Shown here one piece after another: positions 22,654 to 31,505 of a DNA stretch of 64,000 nt (positions are counted from its first letter, which is position 1; every line of letters begins with the position of its first letter). The stretch is from contig NZ_NAEW01000014.1 in the NCBI RefSeq assembly GCF_002075345.1, positions 37,730 to 101,729 of the forward strand, written 5' to 3'. The DNA comes from Citrobacter braakii. Lineage in GTDB: Bacteria > Pseudomonadota > Gammaproteobacteria > Enterobacterales > Enterobacteriaceae. The notes under the pieces are model-generated. The model saw nothing but the letters and a program-made list of their open reading frames with translations, had not been told where the DNA came from and did no database searches. A program made the position numbers and the translations under genes.

Positions 22654-22699
22654 AATCCGGCAATCATTCTGCCGGATTTGGCGACGTAACGCCAAATCC
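22654..22699. repeat. REP-like overlapping palindromes between yciA and tonB
   Basis: Two hairpins share bases: AATCCGGCA (22654-22662) with TGCCGGATT (22670-22678), and GGATTTGGCG (22674-22683) with CGCCAAATCC (22690-22699). Only one can form at a time. The core matches the REP consensus. It lies between convergent genes and probably protects or terminates both mRNAs. Confidence 0.75.
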
Positions 22700-22709
22700 G
22701 GCCTGATGC

Positions 22710-23426
22710 TTACTCGATCTGTGTTGTGCCGTTCAGGCGGAAAACAATATTCACCACCAGCCCGGAACCTGGCTTACCGGCTTCATAACGCCATCTGCGC
22801 ATCGCATTTTTCACTTCACGCTCAAACATATTCGCAGGCTGTGCGGACAGAACTTCCACATTTTCAACCCGGCCATCCGAGGTCACGTCAAATTTGACCT
22901 TCACACGGCCTTCAATGCGCAGCGCCTGTGCACGTGCCGGATATTGAGGCTGATTACGACTTAAGGCTCGCGGACCCGATGGAGCAGTCACCGCCGGTTT
23001 AGTGGTTGCCGGAGCGGTACTGGTTGTTGGACGCGCAGGCGCCGTATTTTCAAACGGGGACGTCGGACGCGGCTCTGCTGGTTTAACATCACGCTTCGGC
23101 TGCTCTTCCACCTTTTTCACCGGTTTTGGCTTCGGTTTAGGCTTGGGCTTCGGTTTCTCAATCACTACCGGCGCTTCTTTTGGCGGTTCGGGGATCGGTT
23201 CTGGCTCCGGTTCAGGCTCGACGACGGGTTCCGGCGGCGGCTGAACGGCCTGAGGCGGTTCAAGATCGGCAGGCGCAACCATCGTAACGGAGATCGGCTG
23301 CGCTGGCGCAGGCAGTTCAATAACCTGATGTACCGAGGTATACAGCAAACCTGCCACTACAGCACCATGAATGCCGACAGAAAGTAACGTAGGCCAGGGA
23401 AAGCGACGAGGTAAATCAAGGGTCAT
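22710..23426 (-). CDS. tonB: Energy-transducing protein TonB
   Basis: 238 residues from ATG 23426 ([16 protein letters not shown]); ATG 23435 three codons upstream is an alternative. One N-terminal membrane anchor with the essential SxxxH pattern ([13 protein letters not shown]), a Pro-rich rigid stretch with EP repeats and a run of KP dipeptides, and a C-terminal domain ([30 protein letters not shown]). With ExbB/ExbD it couples proton motive force to outer-membrane siderophore and B12 receptors. Divergent from yciI, with a Fur box upstream. Confidence 0.98.
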   Translation of the reverse strand: MTLDLPRRFPWPTLLSVGIHGAVVAGLLYTSVHQVIELPAPAQPISVTMVAPADLEPPQAVQPPPEPVVEPEPEPEPIPEPPKEAPVVIEKPKPKPKPKPKPVKKVEEQPKRDVKPAEPRPTSPFENTAPARPTTSTAPATTKPAVTAPSGPRALSRNQPQYPARAQALRIEGRVKVKFDVTSDGRVENVEVLSAQPANMFEREVKNAMRRWRYEAGKPGSGLVVNIVFRLNGTTQIE

Positions 23427-23476
23427 TGAAGTCATAATCGTTTCAGTAAAAAAACCAGGCCCTGATTTTAAATGCA

Positions 23477-23497
23477 AATAGCAATCATATTCAATAA
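23477..23497 (-). promoter_or_regulatory. Fur box of the tonB promoter
   Basis: On the tonB strand the segment reads TTATTGAATATGATTGCTAT, which keeps the ATGATTGC core seen in the E. coli tonB Fur site. It lies about 50 bases upstream of the tonB start. Iron repression through Fur is established for E. coli tonB. Confidence 0.65.
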
Positions 23498-23650
23498 GAC
23501 CGTGAAGCTAACTGGCATTTAAAACGCGATTTTATGATAAAAAACCATTTTCAAAGTATGGCCTTAACATATTAGTTATCTTTCCGTTGCAGTTACCAGG
23601 CCTTTCCAATAACGTAAATATGACCTTTTACCGTTCAAGGAGCTCTACCC

Positions 23651-23947
23651 GTGCTGTACGTTATTTACGCTCAAGATATCGCAGACTCTCTCGAAAAACG
23701 TCTTTCCGTACGCCCTGCTCATCTGGCTCGTCTGCAACTCCTTCATGACGAAGGCCGTTTGCTCACGGCGGGTCCTATGCCAGCGGTTGACAGTAACGAT
23801 CCGGGCGCCGCAGGCTTTACCGGCTCAACGGTGATCGCAGAATTTGAATCTTTAGAAGCCGCGCAGGCGTGGGCGGAAGCCGATCCCTACGTGGCGGCAG
23901 GTGTTTACGCGCAGGTTTCAGTAAAACCGTACAAAAAGGTTTTTTAA
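23651..23947 (+). CDS. yciI: YciI-like protein
   Basis: 98 residues from GTG 23651 (protein [18 protein letters not shown]) with CAAGGAGC upstream, the same length as E. coli YciI. Ferredoxin-like alpha/beta barrel family; the conserved His and Asp ([20 protein letters not shown]) line a putative active site. Function uncertain. In E. coli kch follows in this position; here the variable block begins. Confidence 0.95.
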   Translation: MLYVIYAQDIADSLEKRLSVRPAHLARLQLLHDEGRLLTAGPMPAVDSNDPGAAGFTGSTVIAEFESLEAAQAWAEADPYVAAGVYAQVSVKPYKKVF

Positions 23948-24010
23948 ATTTAAATAATCTACTTCAAATTCAAATACATAAAAATAAATAATCATCCACA
24001 ATCCAAATTA

Positions 24011-24053
24011 AGGGCGCATTTAGGTACACATTAACCTACGCGCCCTCTCTTTT
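24011..24053 (+). terminator. Hairpin terminator after yciI
   Basis: Arms AGGGCGC (24011-24017) and GCGCCCT (24040-24046) enclose a second inner pair, AGGT and ACCT, followed by CTCTTTTAG. About 65 bases after the yciI stop, before the SRAP gene. Confidence 0.7.
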
Positions 24054-24098
24054 AGTTACCGCCTATACTTTCAGTCTGACATATGGCTGGAGGTTCCT

Positions 24099-24767
24099 AT
24101 GTGTGGACGTTTTTCACAGTCAATGACGCGTGAAGATTATCTTGCCCTGCTTGCTGATGAATCAGAATGCGACATTCCATACGATCCAGAACCCATCGGA
24201 AGATTCAACGTAGCGCCTGGAACAAAAGTTCTGCTTCTGAGCGAACGTGATGAGCAGTTGCATCTTGATCCAGTTATCTGGGGATACGCCCCCGGTTGGT
24301 GGGATAAGCCACCGCTAATTAATGCTCGATCTGAAACTGCGGCCACCAGCAGAATGTTTAAACCACTCTGGCAGCACGGTCGCGCAATTTGCTTTGCTGA
24401 TGGCTGGTACGAATGGAAAAAGGAAGGTGACACGAAGCAACCTTACTTCATTCATCGCGCCGATGGTCAGCCGATATTTATGGCGGCGATTGGCAGCACG
24501 CCATTTGAACGTGGAGATGAAGCAGAAGGTTTCCTGATAGTGACAGCTGTTGCCGACAAAGGACTGGTAGATATTCACGACAGGCGACCGTTGGTATTGC
24601 TACCGGAAGCTGCGCGCGAATGGATGAGGCAGGATGTTGGAGGGAAAGAAGCTGCGGACATTGCGGCCGACGGTTCCGTGTCGGCTGATAAATTTATATG
24701 GCATGCCGTAACGCGTGCCGTCGGGAATGTGAAAAATCAAGGTGCCCAGTTAATCCTGCCAATGTAA
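24099..24767 (+). CDS. SRAP-domain protein (YedK/HMCES family)
   Basis: 222 residues beginning MCGRFSQSMTRED. After Met removal the catalytic Cys2 is N-terminal, as needed to form the thiazolidine crosslink with abasic sites in single-stranded DNA. Other conserved motifs: FNVAPGTKV, LINARSETAAT, FADGWYEWKK with the active-site Glu, and VDIHDRRPLVLL with the active-site His. GGAGG precedes the start. Full length. Homologues are both chromosomal (yedK) and phage-borne; this copy sits at the left edge of the variable block, so a mobile origin is possible. Confidence 0.92.
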   Translation: MCGRFSQSMTREDYLALLADESECDIPYDPEPIGRFNVAPGTKVLLLSERDEQLHLDPVIWGYAPGWWDKPPLINARSETAATSRMFKPLWQHGRAICFADGWYEWKKEGDTKQPYFIHRADGQPIFMAAIGSTPFERGDEAEGFLIVTAVADKGLVDIHDRRPLVLLPEAAREWMRQDVGGKEAADIAADGSVSADKFIWHAVTRAVGNVKNQGAQLILPM

Positions 24768-25085
24768 CGCAGCATTACATCGCCACAACTCTCATAACAC
24801 TATAATAAATATTAAATTATAATGTTTACATTTTGCAAACTGTACCATATCTACCTTTTTCAACTCATTGATTATCCGAGCTATGTTTTTTTGTTTTGGG
24901 GAGAGTTTTCACCAAAAAAATCCAAGTTTTTCACGCCGGCACATTCAACACGCTACCATTACTGGCAAACCTCGATGGTACAGATTTTACAGTCGCTGCA
25001 ATCCACTATGAGCAATTAGCGGAGATTAAAGATTTTGAACATTACATAAATTATTATTCTGCCCGCTTCTTTTAATCAAATATGA
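24768..25085. other. AT-rich gap between convergent SRAP and ybgA-like genes
   Basis: 318 bases, clearly more AT-rich than its neighbours. A 65-codon open frame at 24822-25019 has no ribosome binding site or recognisable similarity. I see no RNA gene or convincing terminator. Confidence 0.5.
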
Positions 25086-26045
25086 TCAATTAACAGTCAG
25101 TCGCAATGCTAAATCTTGCGGGTAGGGGTCAAAGTAATTCTGCGTCAGCAGATAACCGTCCGGGTATTCCGCCAGATAATGTTTCAGCAGCGTCATAGGA
25201 GCCAGTATGGGCAGTAGTCCTGCTCGGTAATTAAGGATCACCTCGCGCAACTCGCCGCGCTGACGCATTGTTAACTGATTACGGAAGTATCCCTGAATGT
25301 GCATCAGCACGTTAGTGTGGTTTTTACGTGAGGCGGGTTTCTTCAGAAGCGTCATTAATTTATCCCGGTAGACCGCAAAGAAAGCTTCCAGATCCTTCCA
25401 TTCATGCAGTGATGCGACGAATGGGCCAATTTCCCGGTATCCGGCCTGATGGTGAGCCAGCAATTGCAATTTATAACGGCTATGAAAATCCAGTAGAGCC
25501 CGCCGCGTCAGGCCATTTTTGCGCAGCATATTTAGCTCATGTAGCGCGAAAACCCTTTCGACGAAGTTTTCGCGCAGGACCGGATCGTGCATCCGCCCGT
25601 CCTCTTCTACCGGTAGCCACGGATATTTCTCCATAAGCGTGGCGGTAAACAGTCCCACCCCGTCTTTGCGCCCGCGATTGCCTTTCTCGTCATATAAGCG
25701 CACGCGTTCCATACCACAACTGGGTGATTTGGCGCAGACGATAAACCCGGACAGAGTGTCCAACCCGGCCAGATACCGCTGGCAAAAGTCAGCCATTTTG
25801 TCGGTCACGTCTTCGTGAGGTGCGTGGCTAAATCGCATGCGAATATCGCCGACAGCCGTTTGTACCAGGCGCAACGCCGGTCTTGGGACAGGCAAGCCAA
25901 TCGCCATCTCCGGGCAAATGGGCCGGAATGTCACCCACTGTGCCAGCCTGTCCATCACAAACTGCGCCCGCTTTTGCCCGCCGTCAAAGCGGACGGCAGA
26001 CCCCGTTAAACAGCCGCTGATCCCAACGATGGGTTGCATTTTCAT
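25086..26045 (-). CDS. DUF523-DUF1722 protein (YbgA-like, full length)
   Basis: 319 residues starting MKMQPIVGISGCLTGSAVRFDGG after GAGGAAG. The N-terminal DUF523 part carries conserved cysteines (ISGCLTG, RPICPEMAIGLP, AKSPSCGMERV) that may bind a metal or act as redox centre. The C-terminal DUF1722 part (about 190-319) is the part that E. coli YbgA consists of. In E. coli ybgA adjoins the photolyase gene phrB, and in many Proteobacteria this family is next to photolyase; none is present here. Last gene of the leftward operon, 13 bases after the lipoprotein gene. Confidence 0.85.
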   Translation of the reverse strand: MKMQPIVGISGCLTGSAVRFDGGQKRAQFVMDRLAQWVTFRPICPEMAIGLPVPRPALRLVQTAVGDIRMRFSHAPHEDVTDKMADFCQRYLAGLDTLSGFIVCAKSPSCGMERVRLYDEKGNRGRKDGVGLFTATLMEKYPWLPVEEDGRMHDPVLRENFVERVFALHELNMLRKNGLTRRALLDFHSRYKLQLLAHHQAGYREIGPFVASLHEWKDLEAFFAVYRDKLMTLLKKPASRKNHTNVLMHIQGYFRNQLTMRQRGELREVILNYRAGLLPILAPMTLLKHYLAEYPDGYLLTQNYFDPYPQDLALRLTVN

Positions 26046-26058
26046 TGCGTCTTCCTCG

Positions 26059-26589
26059 CTAGTGCGTTTTACGGGAGAAGAAGAGTGTCACCGTGCCGAC
26101 GGTGACGCCAAATTTCTTCATCTCAGTTTTATTAAACAGATGATTGGCATTCTGCAGGTACATCCAGTCATCAAAATTTAGCAACCAGGTTCTGCCGCTG
26201 GCTTTCACATTCATGCTGTAATGCCAGTTGAACGCGTTGCCCGCCGCCTGTCCCTTCGCAACACCTTCAATGTCGCCGGCGGTGCCTTCGTAACGATCGG
26301 CGCTGACTTTACGGATATGCCACACACGCTGCTGTTTCTCGCCATCGTCGTACACAAAGCGTTCGTTGAGGGTCAATGTGTCCCCCACCACATCGCCGTT
26401 AATGTCGACGTGGAAGCGACGAAGCTGTTTACCGCTGCGGTCCTGAACCATCCCCCATGCTTGCGTTTCTCCCTGAAAATACTGAAAGATATCCAGCGTC
26501 GGCTGTTGTTGTCGATAGTCGGCAATTTCAGCGCTACAACCAGCCAGCTGCATCAGCAAGGGCAGGCTCAGGGTCAATAAACGTTTCAT
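26059..26589 (-). CDS. DUF3833 lipoprotein
   Basis: 176 residues. The signal peptide ends in the lipobox LAGC with lipidated Cys18 and is followed by SAEI, without Asp at +2, suggesting outer-membrane sorting. The mature domain (YFQGETQAWGMVQDRSGK, MYLQNANHLFNKTEMKKFG) matches DUF3833, a lipocalin-like family often found in operons with cyclopropane-fatty-acid synthases. Overlaps the previous gene by ATGA. Confidence 0.82.
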   Translation of the reverse strand: MKRLLTLSLPLLMQLAGCSAEIADYRQQQPTLDIFQYFQGETQAWGMVQDRSGKQLRRFHVDINGDVVGDTLTLNERFVYDDGEKQQRVWHIRKVSADRYEGTAGDIEGVAKGQAAGNAFNWHYSMNVKASGRTWLLNFDDWMYLQNANHLFNKTEMKKFGVTVGTVTLFFSRKTH

Positions 26590-27113
26590 TTTTCACCTCC
26601 AGTAAGCTGCTGACGCAGCTCAGGATATTGCGTGCGGGAACCCAGCCAGACAGCGAGAAAGTTTTCGCTGAACGCCGCCGACTGCGGTGGGCCAAGCGGG
26701 ATAAATTGCCTTTGTGTCGCTGACATGCGATACCAGAACTGTCCCTGCTTATCTTGCAATACAAAAGCCAGTTGCGTACCCGGCGCGACGTCTGGCCATA
26801 GCTCACCCAACATGCGAAGCCAGGACTCGCTCTGCGCTTCCCGCGCCAGAATCCCCTGCGCTCGCCACTGATCGCGGGTGGCATCCACCAGTTCTTGCCG
26901 TTCAATTTTGCGCTGATAGGTGATAATCAGCGCCTGATCCTCTTTCAGCCCGCGATAACGCCCATCCGGCGTGCGGAGTTGTGAGGTATAGATCGTGAAT
27001 GGCCCCCAGGTGAGCGTTGCATCGCCGACTTTATGCCAGCTTAACCAGTCTGTAGCCCCTGCAAACGGCGCAATCGCCATGACGCCCAGCAGCATCAGTA
27101 AGGCAGGTTTCAT
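26586..27113 (-). CDS. Chalcone-isomerase-like periplasmic protein
   Basis: 175 residues from ATG 27113 (MKPALLMLLGVMAIAPFAGA, signal peptide of about 20). The mature part (DWLSWHKVGDATLTWGPFTIYTS, PDGRYRG, ALIITYQRKIER, GTQLAFVLQD) fits the bacterial chalcone-isomerase-like family (Chalcone_3). No flavonoid chemistry is implied; bacterial members may bind fatty acids. The start overlaps the DUF2878 stop (ATGA); the longer frame upstream runs antisense-like through DUF2878 and is not used. Confidence 0.75.
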   Translation of the reverse strand: MKPALLMLLGVMAIAPFAGATDWLSWHKVGDATLTWGPFTIYTSQLRTPDGRYRGLKEDQALIITYQRKIERQELVDATRDQWRAQGILAREAQSESWLRMLGELWPDVAPGTQLAFVLQDKQGQFWYRMSATQRQFIPLGPPQSAAFSENFLAVWLGSRTQYPELRQQLTGGEK

Positions 27114-27595
27114 TGGCGTTTCCCCATGAAAATATGAAAAAACAGCATCAACACCAGCCAGCCCGCCGCCATTAAACCGACAACGATAAATGCCGGTTCC
27201 AGAAAAGTAATAGACCCCAAACGCTCTCCTATCACATAGGCGACCGGGCCACCACCGGTGGCCATGATTGCCAGCAGCCATCCCGGCAAAGTGGTCGAGC
27301 AGGTAAGGTGCGTCCACAGGGCGGCGAACATGAGCCAGAGCGCGACCATCCATAACGGTAACAATGCTTCACCGTGAAAATCGATCAACCCCGTCAACGC
27401 CCACAGCGCATCCAGACCACTGCCCGCTGCTGCCAGCATTAACGCGTACAGACGTTGTGCAGGCGGCAGCAAGAAGCAGGCCAGAATAGCCAGCCCAAGC
27501 CATAACACCAGGCCGCGCTCACGAAATAACACCACCATGAGCCAGTACAGATCGAACCCGACAGCCAGGATAAAGACCTGTAAATGGCGGTTCAT
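27110..27595 (-). CDS. DUF2878 membrane protein
   Basis: 161 residues with about five hydrophobic helices (LQVFILAVGFDLYWLMVVLF, LVLWLGLAILACFLLPPA, PLWMVALWLMFAALW, PAFIVVGLMAAGWLVLMLFF). Matches the DUF2878 pattern found with the Cfa-like gene in similar clusters. Inner-membrane protein of unknown role. Coupled by ATGA to the Cfa-like gene upstream and the chalcone-isomerase-like gene downstream. Confidence 0.78.
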   Translation of the reverse strand: MNRHLQVFILAVGFDLYWLMVVLFRERGLVLWLGLAILACFLLPPAQRLYALMLAAAGSGLDALWALTGLIDFHGEALLPLWMVALWLMFAALWTHLTCSTTLPGWLLAIMATGGGPVAYVIGERLGSITFLEPAFIVVGLMAAGWLVLMLFFHIFMGKRQ

Positions 27596-28812
27596 AGACG
27601 TTCCGCCGTCAGTTGCACCACACTGATAGTGCGCGCATTAAAACCGGCTTCGCAGTAGCCGAAGTAATACAGCCACATGCGACGAAAACGCTCATCAAAG
27701 CCCAGCTTTTCAATATCATGCCAGGCGTGAACAAATCGTTGTCGCCAGTGCGCAAGCGTCCGGGCGTAGTCAGGCCCCATATCGAACAGATTGCGAACCA
27801 CAAAGTCGGTGTGCTTTGTCATCAGACCGCTCATCGCGGTGATACTGGGTAAAAAGCCTCCCGGAAAGATATAACGCTGAATAAAATCCACGCCTTTGCT
27901 GTAATCGCGATAGCGCTGATCCTGAATGGTAATGGCCTGAATCGCCATTTTCCCTCCGGGGCGCAGGCGCGCCTGACAGGTGCGGAAAAACGTCGGCAGA
28001 TAACGCTGACCCACCGCCTCGATCATTTCAACCGACACCAATTTGTCGAATTCCCCGGTCAGGTCGCGGTAGTCGCACAGCAGTACATTGACTCTGTCCT
28101 GTAAACCTGCGCGGGCAATGCGCGCGTTCGCCCAGGCGAACTGTTCCTGCGACAGGGTCGTGGTGGTCACCCGGCAGCCGTAATGACGCGCGGCGTATTC
28201 CGCCATCGCTCCCCAGCCGGTACCGATTTCCAGCAGATGATCATTCGCGGTGAGCGCCAGCTGTTCGCAAAGCCGCGCCATTTTGGCCTGCTGAGCCTGC
28301 GCTAACGACTGCTCGGGGCAGGTGAACAAGGCGCTGGAATAGAGTAAATCCTCATCAAGAAAGTGCGCGTAAAACGCATTGCCGAGGTCGTAATGCGCGG
28401 CAATGTTTTCTCTCGCCTGTTGCCGATGGTTGCGACGTGTCCAGTGACGCAAACGCTCGACGGGTCGTCCAAGCAGGCGAAATCCGCTTTCCAGCCGTCC
28501 CAGCAGGGTGGTGTTAAGCGCAAATATTTGCAATAACGGCGTGAGCTGTTGCGTTTCCCACTCTCCGTCCATCCAGGCCTCAGCCGCCGCAAGACTTCCG
28601 CCTTTCAGCACCCGCCAGTACACCGTGGGTGAGAGAATATGTACGTCGGCGCGTAACTCAGCTGAAACATCACCAAAATGAAAAGTCTGCTCCCCTTCCC
28701 GCACCGTGACTGCCCCCTGGCGAAGACCGCTCAGCACGCGGAAAAGAAGCCAACGTGCCACACGCAGGTTGCGCGGAATATCAGGTTCAAGCGCAAAGAC
28801 GGGATCGGTCAT
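27592..28812 (-). CDS. Cyclopropane-fatty-acyl-phospholipid synthase-like methyltransferase
   Basis: 406 residues. The SAM-binding motif is HLLEIGTGWGAMAEYAARHYG, followed by family motifs VEMIEAVGQRYLPTFF and FIQRYIFPGGFLPS. The N-terminal part (about 1-130) is the lipid-binding domain. The family methylates or cyclopropanates double bonds of membrane phospholipid acyl chains. It is a paralogue of the housekeeping Cfa, which is not in this window. In Rhodobacter a homologue controlled by RpoE-ChrR is linked to furan fatty acids; whether this one does that is inference. Confidence 0.88.
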   Translation of the reverse strand: MTDPVFALEPDIPRNLRVARWLLFRVLSGLRQGAVTVREGEQTFHFGDVSAELRADVHILSPTVYWRVLKGGSLAAAEAWMDGEWETQQLTPLLQIFALNTTLLGRLESGFRLLGRPVERLRHWTRRNHRQQARENIAAHYDLGNAFYAHFLDEDLLYSSALFTCPEQSLAQAQQAKMARLCEQLALTANDHLLEIGTGWGAMAEYAARHYGCRVTTTTLSQEQFAWANARIARAGLQDRVNVLLCDYRDLTGEFDKLVSVEMIEAVGQRYLPTFFRTCQARLRPGGKMAIQAITIQDQRYRDYSKGVDFIQRYIFPGGFLPSITAMSGLMTKHTDFVVRNLFDMGPDYARTLAHWRQRFVHAWHDIEKLGFDERFRRMWLYYFGYCEAGFNARTISVVQLTAERL

Positions 28813-29531
28813 GATCGTTCACTCCTGCTCACGGGATGGTTGTAGAGAGGGACTCGCTTGAGCCACAGTCGTAAAGCCTGCCAGTAAATCGCTGACACCG
28901 TTTTCAGCGTCATCAACGGCAGTCGTAGCAGCAACGTACGTAAATTCGCCTGCGTCAATGGCTCGCGTTTGAGCATCAGGGTGGCATCAAAAATCTTCTC
29001 TTCCTGGTGGTTTTCGATATGCATATGCAGCGTTTTAACCGGCGAGTTAAATCGCCAGTGATAGACCATATCCATCGGGTTAAATGGCGATACATGGAAC
29101 GCTTTTTCCAGCGGACGCTTTTCCTGTGCATCTACGGCGTAGTAATGTCGCTCATTCCATGGCGTATTGCGGACCTCCGCCAGTACCCAGCGCAGGATTT
29201 GCGCGTGGTCATAGCAGTAGTAAAAATTGACCGGGTTAAAATGAAAGCCGAAATAGCGCAATTGCGTCAGGAGCATCACGCGACCTTCAGGACGTTCGCC
29301 CGTCAGGAGGGCAAGCTGATTCAACACGTTCTCTTTTAACGGTGTCCCCAGCGGGTAATCCGCATCATGAAAAGCCGCCGCGGCAAAGCGATTACGTTTC
29401 ACGCCGACGCCCGGAAGCTGCGCCAGTTCATCCAGATCGAGCCACGCCATAAACACCTGATAAGTAAACTGGTGCGTTGTAGGCTGAAGGCGGCGGTGAC
29501 GCAATACGCCCTGATACAGGCAACTGTTCAT
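28809..29531 (-). CDS. DUF1365 protein
   Basis: 240 residues from ATG 29531 (MNSCLYQGVLRHRRLQP). Family motifs YQVFMAWLDLDE, LLTQLRYFGFHFNPVNFYYCYD, VRNTPWNERHYY, KAFHVSPFNPMDM. DUF1365 genes almost always accompany the FAD oxidoreductase and Cfa-like genes, as here. Mechanism unknown. Starts one base after the FAD gene ends and overlaps the Cfa-like gene by ATGA. The longer frame upstream is antisense-like inside the FAD gene. Confidence 0.88.
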   Translation of the reverse strand: MNSCLYQGVLRHRRLQPTTHQFTYQVFMAWLDLDELAQLPGVGVKRNRFAAAAFHDADYPLGTPLKENVLNQLALLTGERPEGRVMLLTQLRYFGFHFNPVNFYYCYDHAQILRWVLAEVRNTPWNERHYYAVDAQEKRPLEKAFHVSPFNPMDMVYHWRFNSPVKTLHMHIENHQEEKIFDATLMLKREPLTQANLRTLLLRLPLMTLKTVSAIYWQALRLWLKRVPLYNHPVSRSERS

Positions 29532-29532
29532 C

Positions 29533-30789
29533 TTAGCGCCCCTCTCCTGCAGCAATGCCGTACACCACGTCCAGTGCACTGCGTACGCCATCTTCGTGAA
29601 AACCGTTGTACCAGTAGGCACCGCAGAACCAGCTCCGATGCAGGCCGTTGATCTCAGCGCGGCGAGCCTGCGCCCGCCAGCTTTCAGGGTTAAACAATGG
29701 ATGCTCGTAAACAAAGCGTCGCCAGACGAATCGATCGTCAATTGGAGTGTCTGGATTGAGGGTCACGCAAAATAGCGGGCTTCCTTCAGGTAAGCCCTGG
29801 AGTATATTCATGTTATAGGTGACGCAGGCGCTGGCACGATCTTGTCCACTCAGACGGTAATTCCAGCTTGCCCACGCGCGTTCGCGTACCGGTAACCAGC
29901 GGCGATCGCTATGCAACACCACCTCGTTACGCTGCCAGCCAATTGCGCCCAGCACGTCGCGTTCTGCGGGGGTCGCATCTTCAAGCAAAGCCAATGCCTG
30001 CGAGGAATGACAGGCGAAGATCACCTGATCAAACGTCTGTACCGATCCTGCCAACTGGATTTTGACGCCGCTGTCGTAGCGAATAACCTGCTGAACAGGG
30101 GCATTAAGGTGCAATGTCAGACGATCGCCCAGCTTCGCCAATATGACGCGGATGTATTCCCGCGATCCGCCCGGCACCACGTACCACTGCGGGCGATCCC
30201 GGATATCCAGCAGGCCATGGTGCTCAAAGAAGCGTAAGAACAGCGGCAGCGGAAAACGGCGCATCTCCTGAAGCGAAGATGACCAGATGGCTGCGCCCAT
30301 CGGCAGAATGTAATGACGCGCAAAGAACGCGCTGAAGTGGTGCTGGTCGAGGAAGGTCTGTAGCGTCGCGTTCGCATCGACCTCATTTAATGCCTGTTTC
30401 GCCAGACGATTAAAACGGACAATCTCTTGCAACATACCCCAAAATGCAGGGTTGAGTAGGTTCCGACGCTGGGCGAACAAAGAAGTCAGCGTATGACCGC
30501 TGTACTCCAGACCGCTTTGCGGATTATGCACCGAAAAACTCATCTGCGTTTTTTGCCCCTGGATACCGAGTTCGCTCAGCAAGCCCATAAAACGCGGATA
30601 GGTTCGGTCGTTATAGACAATAAAGCCGCTATCAATCGCGAAATTCCCCTGCGGGGTCGCCACATCCACCGTCGCAGTATGGCCGCCAGGGGTCGACGCC
30701 GCTTCAAACAGCGTCACCTGATGGTGTCCGGCCAGACGCCAGGCGCAGGTTAATCCGGCAATACCACTGCCAATGATAGCAATTTTCAT
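29533..30789 (-). CDS. FAD-dependent amine-oxidase-type oxidoreductase
   Basis: 418 residues. Rossmann motif IAIIGSGIAGLTCAWRLAGHH at the N-terminus followed by LFEAASTPGGHTATV, which binds FAD. GFIVYNDRTYPRFMGLL and PMGAAIWSSSLQEM are typical of the NAD/FAD-binding proteins found beside DUF1365. Related to phytoene-desaturase-type enzymes, so a role in desaturating or oxidising acyl chains is plausible but unproven. The start overlaps the SDR stop by ATGA. Confidence 0.88.
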   Translation of the reverse strand: MKIAIIGSGIAGLTCAWRLAGHHQVTLFEAASTPGGHTATVDVATPQGNFAIDSGFIVYNDRTYPRFMGLLSELGIQGQKTQMSFSVHNPQSGLEYSGHTLTSLFAQRRNLLNPAFWGMLQEIVRFNRLAKQALNEVDANATLQTFLDQHHFSAFFARHYILPMGAAIWSSSLQEMRRFPLPLFLRFFEHHGLLDIRDRPQWYVVPGGSREYIRVILAKLGDRLTLHLNAPVQQVIRYDSGVKIQLAGSVQTFDQVIFACHSSQALALLEDATPAERDVLGAIGWQRNEVVLHSDRRWLPVRERAWASWNYRLSGQDRASACVTYNMNILQGLPEGSPLFCVTLNPDTPIDDRFVWRRFVYEHPLFNPESWRAQARRAEINGLHRSWFCGAYWYNGFHEDGVRSALDVVYGIAAGEGR

Positions 30790-31505
30790 GAACGCACCAT
30801 CCTGCGCAGCAACGCGCGCTGGAGACTCTCAGGCAGCCCGGCCAACAGACGTAGCAGCACGCCAAAGCCTGTCGGGAAGGCAATATGATTTTTTCCTTTC
30901 GCCAGGCCACGGCGAATCGCCTTCACCGCAGAATCAACACTCACCTGACCCGGCATGGCAAAATCGTTTTTACGGGTAAGCGGGGTATCGACAAATCCTG
31001 GCGACACGACGGTCACGGAGACACCTTTCGGCTCCCAGTCCAGACGCAAGCTATTGGCAAACCAGGTTAGCGCCGCTTTAGACGCACCATAGGCTTCTGC
31101 CCGTGGGAACGGCAGCCAGTGCGCCATCGAACTGACCAGCACCACGCGGCTACCGGAGGTTAACTGCGATTGAAGCGCTTCCAGGCAGTTGATGGGACCC
31201 AGATAATTCGTCGCCATCACCCGTTCAACCTTCTCGGCGTCTATCCAGCCCTGGTCGAGATATTCGCAGGTCCCGGCACAGAGAATAACCAGTTCGGGGT
31301 TGCAGTCCGCCAACGCCTGGCGACAGGCGTCCCTGTCTGTCATATCGAATAGGCGTACTGTGATGTTGGCATTGGATTGGCGCAGCTGTTCCAGCCTTTC
31401 TGGATTGCGACCGCAGGCAATCACCTGACAGCCGTCATCGGCCCATGACTTTGCAAGCCCGGCACCAATCCCGGAGCTTGCACCGGTAATGAGGACAGTC
31501 ATCAT
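30786..31505 (-). CDS. Short-chain dehydrogenase/reductase
   Basis: 239 residues starting MMTVLITGASSGIGAGLAKSW. Cofactor motif TGASSGIG, CAG near residue 77, serine in VLVSSMAHW and catalytic YGASK. The SDR fold is certain, the substrate unknown. Overlaps both neighbours by ATGA-type junctions, so it is a core member of the lipid-modification operon. Confidence 0.9.
   Translation of the reverse strand: MMTVLITGASSGIGAGLAKSWADDGCQVIACGRNPERLEQLRQSNANITVRLFDMTDRDACRQALADCNPELVILCAGTCEYLDQGWIDAEKVERVMATNYLGPINCLEALQSQLTSGSRVVLVSSMAHWLPFPRAEAYGASKAALTWFANSLRLDWEPKGVSVTVVSPGFVDTPLTRKNDFAMPGQVSVDSAVKAIRRGLAKGKNHIAFPTGFGVLLRLLAGLPESLQRALLRRMVRS

Noticed and set aside
24822..25019. 65-codon rightward frame in an AT-rich gap
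   Set aside because: No ribosome binding site, no similarity, length expected by chance at this composition.
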